From Gammaproteobacteria bacterium (lineage in GTDB: Bacteria; Pseudomonadota; Gammaproteobacteria; GRL18), in assembly GCA_027076245.1 (NCBI GenBank), contig JALTKC010000111.1, forward strand, positions 1-21,240: a stretch of DNA of 21,240 nt. Direction: 5' to 3'. Under the pieces are notes generated by a model that saw only the letters and a list, made by a program, of their open reading frames with translations, had not been told where the DNA came from and ran no database searches. Positions 7,999 to 15,059 of the stretch are shown here, piece after piece. The stretch's first letter is position 1; each line of letters opens with the position of its first letter. The position numbers and the translations under genes are program-made.

Positions 7999-8780
7999 CC
8001 CTGATGGATTTTCCTGGCACAGTCCAGAGTAAAACAAGGTTCATCACACTGTCCGGCAATCACCTTCATAGGCTGATCCGGCTCACCAAAATCACTGAGT
8101 ACCAGCTCCGCACCGGAAAAATCATGATCAGCCGTATAATCATTAATGGTAATTATGGTTTTTAAGTCCGCCCCCTTAGAAGAGAGTATGCCATTATAGG
8201 AATCTTCAAAAGCCAGACACTGCTCAGGAGACAGATTCATTTTTTCCATGGCATAAGTGTAAATATCCGGAGCGGGTTTCTTGGCAGGCACTACATCTCC
8301 GGCAGCAATGACCTCAAACCAGTCAATAGCGTCCGCTCCCAGAGTATGAGTCAGCAAGGAAGTGACATTGGCCGGAGTGGTCGTTGTCGCAATGGCCAGA
8401 CGCAACCCGGCCTCACGCGCTTCGTTAAACAGGCGCACTACTCCGGTACGCAGAGGCACGGCGCCTTCTTCCATTAACTGCATATAAAAACGGGTCTTGG
8501 CAGCATGCAGATCGGCGACAAACTCATCCAGAGGTTTGTTAATGGAGGCTGGAATTTCAAATTCATCACCCCGTTCATCTTTATAAAAATCACTCAGATA
8601 AAACTTTATGCGCTCTTTACCGCCGGTTACTTCCAGCAGACGGCCATACAGTTCCACACTCCAGTTCCAGTCCAGCCCTGCTTCTTCAAAGGCCATATTA
8701 AAGGCCACCAGATGACCGTCTTTCTCGGTATCGGCCAGTGTACCGTCCACATCAAAAATCAGGGCTTCTAAATTACTCAT
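7995..8780 (-). CDS. cbbY: HAD phosphatase, CbbY type
   Basis: This is a HAD-superfamily sugar phosphatase. CbbY enzymes remove the 1-phosphate of xylulose-1,5-bisphosphate, an inhibitor of Rubisco. The 261-residue protein has the nucleophile motif FDVDGTLADTE (Asp10, acid/base Asp12), the CbbY-specific LLEVTGGKERIKFYL segment in the cap, the motif II Thr in IATTTT, the Lys in PAKKPAPDIYTYA and the acidic motif ALAFEDSYNGI. The start is the ATG at 8778-8780 with a GGAG upstream; an in-frame ATG at 8813 would add 11 atypical residues. No Rubisco or other cbb gene is nearby, so Calvin-cycle function rests on family resemblance alone. It is the promoter-proximal gene of the minus-strand unit down to lolD. 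Confidence 0.86.
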   Translation of the reverse strand: MSNLEALIFDVDGTLADTEKDGHLVAFNMAFEEAGLDWNWSVELYGRLLEVTGGKERIKFYLSDFYKDERGDEFEIPASINKPLDEFVADLHAAKTRFYMQLMEEGAVPLRTGVVRLFNEAREAGLRLAIATTTTPANVTSLLTHTLGADAIDWFEVIAAGDVVPAKKPAPDIYTYAMEKMNLSPEQCLAFEDSYNGILSSKGADLKTIITINDYTADHDFSGAELVLSDFGEPDQPMKVIAGQCDEPCFTLDCARKIHQG

Positions 8781-9002
8781 TCTTTTATTTTCTCCAGAAA
8801 TTTTTTTAATCATAGAATTGTAACAGGCATGAAAACTGTAATAAAACCTATTTTCATTCTAAAATAAAAGATATAGACAACAAATTTCTAACAAGTACAT
8901 AAAAATCACATTAAAGCCGGAAAAAAACACGAATTTATTGCCTTAGTCTGGATATTTTGTTATATATTCACATCTTTTTAAAAACAGGCTGGAGTTGAAT
9001 CA
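8781..9002. other. Divergent promoter gap between cbbY and dksA
   Basis: The 222 bases are AT-rich, with no open frame of note. They must contain the promoters of the cbbY unit (minus) and dksA (plus). Only the dksA promoter candidate is distinct enough to mark. Confidence 0.6.
8938..8966 (+). promoter_or_regulatory. Candidate sigma-70 promoter of dksA
   Basis: TTGCCT (8938-8943) and TATATA (8961-8966) are separated by 17 bp, giving a leader of about 30 bases before the ATG at 9003. A good GGAG ribosome site follows at 8991-8994. Confidence 0.45.
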
Positions 9003-9440
9003 ATGCCAACTAGAAAAAGCACCCCTTCAGAAAGTGCTATGGACTCTTTTGAACCCTATAAGGAGAAAAAGGGCGAAGAATACATGAACGAAGACCAGCA
9101 GGAACATTTTAAAAAAATATTGCTGGACTGGAAAAAAGAGTTAATGGAAGAAGTCGATAAGACAGTGACGCATATGAAAGACGATGCGACCAACTTCCCT
9201 GATCCCAGTGACCGTGCGTCACAGGAAGAAGAATTTGCTCTGGAGCTCAGAACCCGCGACCGGGAACGCAAACTGATCAAGAAAATTGACGAATCCTTAA
9301 AAGACATCGAAACCGGTGACTATGGTTATTGCGAAACCTGCGGCGTAGAAATCGGCATACGACGTCTGGAAGCCCGTCCAACAGCCACCCAGTGTATTGA
9401 CTGTAAAGAGCTGGATGAACTGAAAGAAAAAACCGGTTAA
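9003..9440 (+). CDS. dksA: RNA polymerase-binding transcription factor DksA
   Basis: DksA inserts into the RNA polymerase secondary channel and, with ppGpp, controls rRNA and amino-acid gene transcription. The 145-residue protein has the classical layout. The N-terminal EPYKEKKGEEYMNEDQQEHF matches the E. coli protein closely. A coiled coil spans about residues 30-105, with the tip motif FPDPSDRASQEEE carrying the two aspartates required for activity. The zinc finger is Cys110, Cys113, Cys131 and Cys134, so it is the zinc-binding rather than Cys-less type. The ATG at 9003 has GGAG 8 bases upstream. It is monocistronic, ending in a strong intrinsic terminator. The often adjacent gluQ gene is about 720 bases further on. 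Confidence 0.98.
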   Translation: MPTRKSTPSESAMDSFEPYKEKKGEEYMNEDQQEHFKKILLDWKKELMEEVDKTVTHMKDDATNFPDPSDRASQEEEFALELRTRDRERKLIKKIDESLKDIETGDYGYCETCGVEIGIRRLEARPTATQCIDCKELDELKEKTG

Positions 9441-9475
9441 CAATACCTGCTTTAACCGCTTGCTTAAAGCCAGAA

Positions 9476-9511
9476 ACGGAGTTAGAACAGATGTTCTACT
9501 CCGTTTTTTTA
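9476..9511 (+). terminator. Rho-independent terminator of dksA
   Basis: The stem has arms ACGGAGTTAGAACA (9476-9489) and TGTTCTACTCCGT (9492-9504) with one bulged T, followed directly by a run of T residues (9504-9510). It begins 36 bases after the dksA stop. Confidence 0.92.
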
Positions 9512-9557
9512 TAAGCTGTTTATAGTGTTCATCCGTTTATAAATAAAATATCCTAAA

Positions 9558-9641
9558 CCTGGGAGTGCGGGCATCCTGCCCGCATCAGAAATAATGCACA
9601 AACCAGCTTGTTGACGCGGGCAGGATGCCCGCGCTCCCAGG
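9558..9641. repeat. Palindromic element with 26-bp inverted repeats (REP/MITE-like)
   Basis: Two 26-base arms (9558-9583 and 9616-9641) beginning CCTGGGAG and ending CTCCCAGG are inverted copies with one difference, which would be a G-U pair in RNA. They enclose 32 bases of AT-rich loop. Each arm contains its own nested palindrome GCGGGCATCCTGCCCGC. The GC content contrasts with the AT-rich surroundings. No ORF lies inside. The form is that of a non-autonomous, genome-dispersed repeat; copy number cannot be seen from one window. Confidence 0.85.
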
Positions 9642-9729
9642 AAATTGCTTTGCAGTTAAATCTATAATTTGAAAGACAAAAGAAATATTCCAGATCATCG
9701 TATGGAAACTAATTAATTTTATATTAACT

Positions 9730-10059
9730 TCAGGCCAGAACCCGTCTTTCCCTTCTGTCAACCGGAACCTCTACCTGCTTATTTCTCCGATCTTCCTGAA
9801 TTTTAAGCTGGTTCTCCTGGGCAAATGCCATTAAAAACTCATAGGATTCCGGTGATTTTGAAGCCAGATCCCGTTCAACAATCAGGCAGTTAACCCCGTT
9901 AATAATGCAGGGGTGAGCACTTTTACAATATTTAAGCCGTTGGTCATCACCAAAACTGGCCAGCGTAGTGGCCAGTCGCTCACACCAGTCACTGGGTCTG
10001 AACTTATTGCCATCCTGTTTAATACCTTCTATGATTATTTTTTCTGATGCTGCTGACAT
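9730..10059 (-). CDS. DUF3579 family protein
   Basis: This conserved proteobacterial small protein of unknown function is recognised by its N-terminal KIIIEGIKQDGNKFRPSDW, followed by ERLA, then NGVNCLIVERDLASKSP and YEFLMAFAQENQLKI. It has 109 residues from the ATG at 10057-10059, which is preceded by a GGGGGG ribosome site. The frame extends to 10134, but those 25 residues are hydrophobic, unlike the family, and upstream of the ribosome site. The C-terminus is rich in arginine (EDRR and VDRRERRVLA). There is no membrane segment. It is transcribed divergently from gluQ over a 103-bp gap and faces dksA. Confidence 0.88.
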   Translation of the reverse strand: MSAASEKIIIEGIKQDGNKFRPSDWCERLATTLASFGDDQRLKYCKSAHPCIINGVNCLIVERDLASKSPESYEFLMAFAQENQLKIQEDRRNKQVEVPVDRRERRVLA

Positions 10060-10162
10060 AATTCCCCCCAATTGAAATAAAGAGTTAAGATAAACAAATA
10101 AGATACATTTATTAGTTGATGCTTTTTTATACAATGTAGTTTACACAATATAGACCTAAAAC

Positions 10163-11092
10163 TTGAAAAAACCCAATTCACAGCCAAAAAATAATACAGC
10201 AGGCCAAACCTATCGGGGACGTTTTGCCCCTTCACCCTCCGGTGAACTGCATTTTGGTTCCCTGCTGGCCGCCATGGCCAGCTATGCCGATGCCAGAGCC
10301 CATAACGGTCAGTGGCTACTGCGTATTGATGATATTGATCAGGCACGGGTCGTTCCGGACTCAGCAGAACATATTATCCGAACTCTGGAACAACTGGGTT
10401 TTGAATGGGACGAAAGCATTTATTATCAAAGCCGACATATTCGGGACTACCGCCAGGCACTGAATACTTTAAATGAAAAAAAACTCACCTACCCCTGCTT
10501 CTGTTCCCGCAAACAGATTAAAACCCGTTCCAGCAATGGCATTTATCCCGGCACCTGCCGCCCAGATAATCAGGCCGAACAAACAGGCACTGATAAAGAA
10601 TGTGCCATACGCATCAGAGTGCCGGGTCATCCCCTAAATTTTATGGATCAGATCCAGGGTGACTATACCCAGCAATTAGCACAGGAAGTGGGGGATTTTA
10701 TTATTTATCGCCGGGATAAGGTCTTTACTTATCAATTGTCTATTGTGGTTGATGAATACCTGAGCAATATCACTCATATTATCCGCGGCCGTGATCTGAT
10801 TGATTCCACCCCGAGGCAAATCTACTTACAGCAGCAACTTGGCTATCCCACCCCGATCTATGCTCATATTCCCCTGGCTGTTACACCACAGCAGCTTAAA
10901 CTCAGCAAACTGAGCCGGGCCAGAAAAGTCCGCTGTGATCTACCCACACTGGTACAGGCAGCCCGTTTTCTGGGACAGGATATTGCTCCGGACAACCATT
11001 ATCAGAGCCTGCAGGACTTCTGGCAGCACCTTTTTGATATTTGGCAATTAAAGCGGGTTCCAAAGATGGAAAAAATTGAAATTATGTATTAA
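10163..11092 (+). CDS. gluQ: Glutamyl-Q tRNA(Asp) synthetase (TTG start)
   Basis: GluQRS is a truncated GluRS paralogue that glutamylates queuosine at the wobble position of tRNA(Asp). The protein has the class I signature GRFAPSPSGELHFGSL (HIGH version HFGS, 30-33), a zinc site formed by Cys112, Cys114, Tyr128 and Cys132, and the KMSKS-like LKLSKLSR near residue 245. It lacks an anticodon-binding domain, as expected at about 300 residues. The start is the TTG at 10163: an in-frame stop lies at 10151-10153 and no ATG or GTG occurs before the catalytic core, so about 16 residues precede the family's usual start. No clear ribosome site is visible, so expression may be weak or leader-dependent. 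Confidence 0.95.
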   Translation: MKKPNSQPKNNTAGQTYRGRFAPSPSGELHFGSLLAAMASYADARAHNGQWLLRIDDIDQARVVPDSAEHIIRTLEQLGFEWDESIYYQSRHIRDYRQALNTLNEKKLTYPCFCSRKQIKTRSSNGIYPGTCRPDNQAEQTGTDKECAIRIRVPGHPLNFMDQIQGDYTQQLAQEVGDFIIYRRDKVFTYQLSIVVDEYLSNITHIIRGRDLIDSTPRQIYLQQQLGYPTPIYAHIPLAVTPQQLKLSKLSRARKVRCDLPTLVQAARFLGQDIAPDNHYQSLQDFWQHLFDIWQLKRVPKMEKIEIMY

Positions 11093-11142
11093 CCTAGCAA
11101 GTCATACCCAATAACTTATTACAACCGAGCGCGGAGCTAACA

Positions 11143-11595
11143 GTGTCAGAAACAGCAGTACAGGCCGAACATCCTTTTATGGAAAAATATCACGGGCGCC
11201 TGGTCGGTATTTTACGCTGGGAACAGCTGGATGAACTGTGGCAGACCCTGCAGTCCGGTAAGACTGAAGACTGGTATATTTATCACATTGGTGAAGAACC
11301 GCCCCTGACTCCCTGTACCCCTGATCAGTTTCTGCACTTTATCGATGAAATTGATAAACTGCTGCATGCCGATCACGATGAAAAATACTGCGGTATTGTT
11401 TATGTGGATGACAAAACCAGTCCAGCTTTTGTTAAAGTTTATGATCCGAATAATCTGGGCCATGTCTGCGGTTCTAATGGTGCCCCGCCCCCGCTTCCTG
11501 GCTGGATAATCAGCAGGGTTCAGCCCATTGATCTGGAAGTGGCTATGCAACCACCGGGTAATCGACGTCGCTGGTGGCAGAAAATATTCAGCTAG
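11143..11595 (+). CDS. Conserved protein of unknown function upstream of acs
   Basis: No named domain is recognised. The 150-residue, acidic, soluble protein has a striking number of aromatic and conserved-looking residues (RLVGILRWEQLDELW, DWYIYHIGEEPP, HADHDEKYCGIVYVDD, VKVYDPNNLGHVCG). It ends with a Pro-rich, basic C-terminus (RRRWWQKIFS) that might touch the membrane. It starts at GTG (11143), supported by GGAG at 11133-11136 with a 6-base gap. It lies 50 bases after gluQ and 80 before acs, all on the plus strand. Co-transcription with either is possible; function is not inferable beyond that. Confidence 0.8.
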   Translation: MSETAVQAEHPFMEKYHGRLVGILRWEQLDELWQTLQSGKTEDWYIYHIGEEPPLTPCTPDQFLHFIDEIDKLLHADHDEKYCGIVYVDDKTSPAFVKVYDPNNLGHVCGSNGAPPPLPGWIISRVQPIDLEVAMQPPGNRRRWWQKIFS

Positions 11596-11675
11596 AATGT
11601 TAAAAATAACAAAGTATCAATCACAGTTTTATGACCCACGTTTAAATCTCAACTTTATTATAAGGAAAGTACACA

Positions 11676-13619
11676 ATGGCAGAAGATAAGATCTATCCGA
11701 TTCCACCCGCAGTTGCCGAAAATGCCTGGATTAATGAAGAAAAATATAACAGCATGTATCAGCAGTCCATTGATGATCCCGATACTTTCTGGGGTAATAT
11801 GGCAAAGGAATTTCTGAGTTTTGACAAAGAGTGGGACAAGGTCAGCAACTGGCATTTTAGTGCCGATGACGTCAGTATCAAATGGTTCGAAGGGGCCAAA
11901 CTGAATGTTACTTATAACTGCATTGACCGTCACCTGCCTGAACGGGCCGATCAGACGGCCATTATCTGGGAAAGTGATGACCCGAATAAATCCGAACACA
12001 TCAGCTATCAGCAGCTTTCCGATAATGTCAATCGTTTTGCCAATGTCCTGAAAGCCCGTGGTGTTAAAAAAGGTGATCGGGTCTGTATCTATATGCCCAT
12101 GATCCCGGAAGCAGCTTATGCCATGCTGGCCTGTGCACGAATTGGCGCTATCCATTCCGTAGTGTTTGGCGGTTTCTCACCGGAAGCGCTGAAAGACCGC
12201 ATCCTGGATTCCGACTGTCAGATTGTTATCACCGCAGATGAAGGTGTACGCGGCGGAAAAAATGTCCCATTAAAATGCAATGCCGACAAAGCCGTTGCAC
12301 ACTGCCCCAATGTGCATACTGTGCTGGTTATTCAGCATACCAAAGGCAGCATCGACTGGAATGACAAACACGATGTCTGGTATCACAAAATCGCCGAAAC
12401 CGTTGGTACCGACTGTGATCCGGAAGTAATGGATGCGGAAGATCCGTTATTTATTCTGTACACCTCCGGTTCTACCGGCAAGCCCAAAGGCGTTCAGCAC
12501 ACCACAGCAGGTTACCTGCTGTATGCAGCCGTCAGCCACAAATATACCTTTGATTATAAGGAAGGCGATATTTACTGGTGTACGGCTGATGTCGGCTGGA
12601 TCACCGGCCATAGCTACATTCTGTACGGCCCGCTGGCCAATGGCGCAACGACTCTGATGTTTGAGGGTATTCCCAGTTATCCGGATGCCTCCCGCTTCTG
12701 GCAGGTTGTGGACAAGCACAAGGTCAATATTTTCTATACCGCTCCAACTGCTATTCGCGCCTTAATGAGTGAAGGTGATGAGCCAGTGAAGAAAACCTCT
12801 CGTGCCAGCCTACGCTTATTAGGCTCAGTCGGCGAACCCATTAACCCGGAAGCCTGGGAATGGTATTACAATGTGGTCGGTGATGCCCGCTGTCCGATAG
12901 TTGATACCTGGTGGCAAACTGAAACCGGCGGCTTTATGATCACACCGCTGCCCGGTGCAACCGCCCTTAAACCCGGTTCTGCATCCAAACCTTTCTTTGG
13001 GGTTAAACCTAACCTGATGGATCCTGACGGTAATATTATGGAAGGTGAAGCCTCCGGTGCTCTGGTAATTAGTGCCAGCTGGCCGGGACAGATGCGCACA
13101 GTGTATGGCGACCATGAACGTTTTATTGATACCTATTTCAAAACCTACCCCGGACATTACTTTACCAGTGACGGCTGTCGCCGCGATGCCGATGGTTATT
13201 ACTGGATCACCGGCCGTGTTGATGATGTTCTCAATGTTTCCGGCCACCGTCTGGGCACCGCTGAAATTGAAAGTGCTCTGGTACTGCACAATGATGTTGC
13301 CGAAGCGGCAGTCGTGGGTTTCCCTCATGACATCAAAGGCCAGGGTATTTACGCTTATGTGACTCTGGTTAAGGGCGTTGAAGCCACTGATGAGCTGAAA
13401 ACAGAACTGGTTAAACAGGTGCGTAAAGAAATCGGCCCCATTGCAACCATTGATTTTATTCAGTGGGCGCCCGGCCTGCCTAAAACCCGCTCCGGTAAAA
13501 TCATGCGCCGTATTCTGCGCAAGATAGCCAGTAACGAACTGGATAATATGGGTGATACTTCTACCCTGGCCGATCCATCTGTGGTTGAAGAGCTGATTGA
13601 AAACCGGGAAAACAAGTAG
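11676..13619 (+). CDS. acs: Acetyl-CoA synthetase (AMP-forming)
   Basis: Acs converts acetate, ATP and CoA into acetyl-CoA, AMP and pyrophosphate in the cytoplasm. The 647-residue protein matches the usual length (about 650). Motifs visible are the P-loop-like YTSGSTGKPKGVQH (near 265-280), DVGWITGHSYILYGPL, the acetate-site DTWWQTETGG with its Trp, GRVDDVLNVSGHRLGTAEIE at the domain hinge, and the C-terminal KTRSGKIMRR. In that last motif Lys608 corresponds to the acetylation-regulated lysine of the family, so control by a Pat/CobB-type system is plausible. A good AAGGAA lies 8 bases before the ATG. The gene is followed by a dispersed hairpin that may end its transcript. Confidence 0.98.
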   Translation: MAEDKIYPIPPAVAENAWINEEKYNSMYQQSIDDPDTFWGNMAKEFLSFDKEWDKVSNWHFSADDVSIKWFEGAKLNVTYNCIDRHLPERADQTAIIWESDDPNKSEHISYQQLSDNVNRFANVLKARGVKKGDRVCIYMPMIPEAAYAMLACARIGAIHSVVFGGFSPEALKDRILDSDCQIVITADEGVRGGKNVPLKCNADKAVAHCPNVHTVLVIQHTKGSIDWNDKHDVWYHKIAETVGTDCDPEVMDAEDPLFILYTSGSTGKPKGVQHTTAGYLLYAAVSHKYTFDYKEGDIYWCTADVGWITGHSYILYGPLANGATTLMFEGIPSYPDASRFWQVVDKHKVNIFYTAPTAIRALMSEGDEPVKKTSRASLRLLGSVGEPINPEAWEWYYNVVGDARCPIVDTWWQTETGGFMITPLPGATALKPGSASKPFFGVKPNLMDPDGNIMEGEASGALVISASWPGQMRTVYGDHERFIDTYFKTYPGHYFTSDGCRRDADGYYWITGRVDDVLNVSGHRLGTAEIESALVLHNDVAEAAVVGFPHDIKGQGIYAYVTLVKGVEATDELKTELVKQVRKEIGPIATIDFIQWAPGLPKTRSGKIMRRILRKIASNELDNMGDTSTLADPSVVEELIENRENK

Positions 13620-13642
13620 TTATCTCCCCCTCCTCAAGTCCT

Positions 13643-13668
13643 CGTTCCCACGCTCCCGCGTGGGAATG
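13643..13668. repeat. Dispersed-type hairpin (TTCCCACGC ... GCGTGGGAA)
   Basis: A perfect 9-bp stem (13645-13653 with 13658-13666) and a TCCC loop, extendable by a G-U and a C-G pair, begins 24 bases after the acs stop. Sequences of the form CGTTCCCACGC-loop-GCGTGGGAATGC are familiar as scattered palindromes in many gammaproteobacterial and other genomes. It could also act as a weak terminator for acs, being followed by CTTTCTT. The ATG inside it (13666) opens a spurious extension of the next gene. Confidence 0.75.
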
Positions 13669-13737
13669 CTTTCTTATCCGATCGGCCTGCTAATTGCATA
13701 TTTCTATTCAGTGTCAAAAAAACGGCAAGCATTATTT

Positions 13738-14070
13738 ATGGAAAAAGCAAGCGAACTCTCAGGTGTAAAGCTGGATATTCTGGTGGCAGAAGCCATTGGA
13801 ATAGATGTTTTTTATCCGGACAATCACAATAAACTCTCCTATGTGCCCCGTCCCGGTATGAAACCCCGTGAATGGGCACCTTCGCGTTTCTGGTCCCAGG
13901 GCGGGCCGCTTATTGAAGCACATAAAATTGATTTAAACTGGGGCTGGGAAGAACTCAGCGAATGGACAGCCTCGGTTGAACCGGACATTAATGTGCAGGG
14001 TAAAACGGTGCTCGAAGCCGCTATGCGGGTATTAATCTGCCTTAAACTCCCTTCTTATGTGCAGCCCTGA
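13738..14070 (+). CDS. DUF2591 / phage ABA-sandwich-like orphan protein
   Basis: The 110-residue protein from the ATG at 13738 resembles small phage proteins of the DUF2591 (ABA-sandwich) type. It starts with an ASELSGVKLDILVAEAIG helix, as in the phage pattern ELTGAALDWAVAKA. It then has a tryptophan-containing APSRFWSQGGPLIE, as in PSTDWAQGGPIIE, and ends with VLEAAMRVLICLKL, as in the phage PLIAAMRCYVASKLG. Function is unknown even in phages. The frame is open back to 13597 inside acs, but the upstream part includes the dispersed hairpin and encodes no family sequence; the ATG at 13666 is therefore rejected as start. No other phage gene lies nearby, so this is either an isolated cargo gene or a domesticated one. 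Confidence 0.6.
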   Translation: MEKASELSGVKLDILVAEAIGIDVFYPDNHNKLSYVPRPGMKPREWAPSRFWSQGGPLIEAHKIDLNWGWEELSEWTASVEPDINVQGKTVLEAAMRVLICLKLPSYVQP

Positions 14071-14074
14071 CTGA

Positions 14075-14102
14075 TTTACAAGCTTAAAATAAATGCTACA
14101 AT
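14075..14102 (+). promoter_or_regulatory. Candidate promoter giving a leaderless peroxidase mRNA
   Basis: TTTACA (14075-14080) and TACAAT (14097-14102) are separated by 16 bp. A start 7 bases after the -10 box falls on 14109, the A of the ATG, and no Shine-Dalgarno sequence is visible between them. If this promoter is used, the message would be leaderless; another promoter further upstream remains possible. Confidence 0.4.
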
Positions 14103-14108
14103 TTAAGT

Positions 14109-15059
14109 ATGCATTTAAAATTACAACAATATTTAATATACACCTTATACCTGACTTTTTTACTTAGCCATTTATCTTATGCCAAAGAGCCCATAGTCCC
14201 CTTACCGCAGAAGCCGGATTATAATGAGGCCAAAGCACAGATAGGTAAGCAGCTTTTTTTTGATCCGATATTATCCAGAGACAGGAATATATCCTGTGCC
14301 AGCTGTCATAACTTCAGTTATGGTGGTGCCGATAAACGAACCGTATCACTGGGTGTGGATAACCGCAAAGGCAATATACAATCCCCTACCGTATTAAATG
14401 CCCGTTTTAATTTTCGCCAGTTCTGGAATGGACGAGCCATTGATCTGCTGGATCAGGCACATGGCCCCTTATTAAACCCAAAAGAAATGGCACTTTCAAA
14501 AGAAGAAATAACTCAGCGAATTAATGCCAGCCAGAAATATAAAAAACTCTTTAAAACCGTTTATCATACCGATAACATTACCATGGATATGGTGATTGAT
14601 ACCATTGTGGAATTTGAGAAAGCACTGGTTACACCTAACAGCAAGTTTGACCGCTATCTGAGAGGTGAAATTGCCTTAAGTCCAAAAGAACAGGAAGGCT
14701 ATCTTAATTTTAAGGAACTCGGTTGTGTTACCTGCCATAACGGCATTAACATTGGCGGCAATTCTTTTCAGAAAATAGGACTGTTTAATCCTTACCCATA
14801 CAGTGATGCTTTCCCTGATCGCTATTCGGTAACCGGAAAAGATTATGATAAAAACGTTTTTAAAGTCCCGACCCTTAGAAATATTGCCCTGACCGCCCCC
14901 TATCTGCATGATGGTGCGGCAAAATCCCTTAAAGAAGCTATTATTGTTATGAGTTTCCATAACCTGGGCTACCGGATTAGCGATGAAAAAATAGCTAAAA
15001 TTGAAGCTTTTTTAAAGACGCTGACCGGTGAACCTCCTGCCATTCTTATGGACAATTAA
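14109..15059 (+). CDS. Periplasmic di-haem cytochrome c peroxidase (CcpA/MauG family)
   Basis: This family reduces hydrogen peroxide to water in the periplasm with electrons from cytochromes; MauG relatives use the same fold for other oxidations. The 316-residue protein has a signal peptide (about 1-25, cleavage probably after SYA). Two haem c sites follow, Cys63-Ala-Ser-Cys-His67 and Cys206-Val-Thr-Cys-His210. Met281 is the likely distal ligand of the electron-transfer haem, which would place it nearer CcpA than MauG, where a Tyr occupies that site. Typical blocks are SPTVLNARFNFRQFWNGRA and VPTLRNIALTAPYLHDGA. Its stop overlaps the next gene's ATG (TAATG, 15057-15061), coupling it to a c-di-GMP protein. 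Confidence 0.93.
   Translation: MHLKLQQYLIYTLYLTFLLSHLSYAKEPIVPLPQKPDYNEAKAQIGKQLFFDPILSRDRNISCASCHNFSYGGADKRTVSLGVDNRKGNIQSPTVLNARFNFRQFWNGRAIDLLDQAHGPLLNPKEMALSKEEITQRINASQKYKKLFKTVYHTDNITMDMVIDTIVEFEKALVTPNSKFDRYLRGEIALSPKEQEGYLNFKELGCVTCHNGINIGGNSFQKIGLFNPYPYSDAFPDRYSVTGKDYDKNVFKVPTLRNIALTAPYLHDGAAKSLKEAIIVMSFHNLGYRISDEKIAKIEAFLKTLTGEPPAILMDN

Noticed and set aside
10035..10346. Minus-strand frame across the DUF3579-gluQ gap
   Set aside because: It overlaps the conserved GluQRS catalytic core and the DUF3579 start and shows no recognisable protein.
11658..12155. Long minus-strand frame inside acs, and similar ones at 12825-13328 and 16721-17062
   Set aside because: They lie antisense to strongly conserved coding sequence, have no family resemblance and are explained by codon bias of the real gene.
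13597..13737. Longer N-terminus for the DUF2591-like gene
   Set aside because: It would start inside acs and run through the dispersed hairpin; the encoded residues do not fit the family, whose start matches the ATG at 13738.
14109..15059. MauG (tryptophylquinone-forming) function for the di-haem protein
   Set aside because: A Met (281) at the likely distal ligand position and no methylamine dehydrogenase genes nearby favour a peroxidase.
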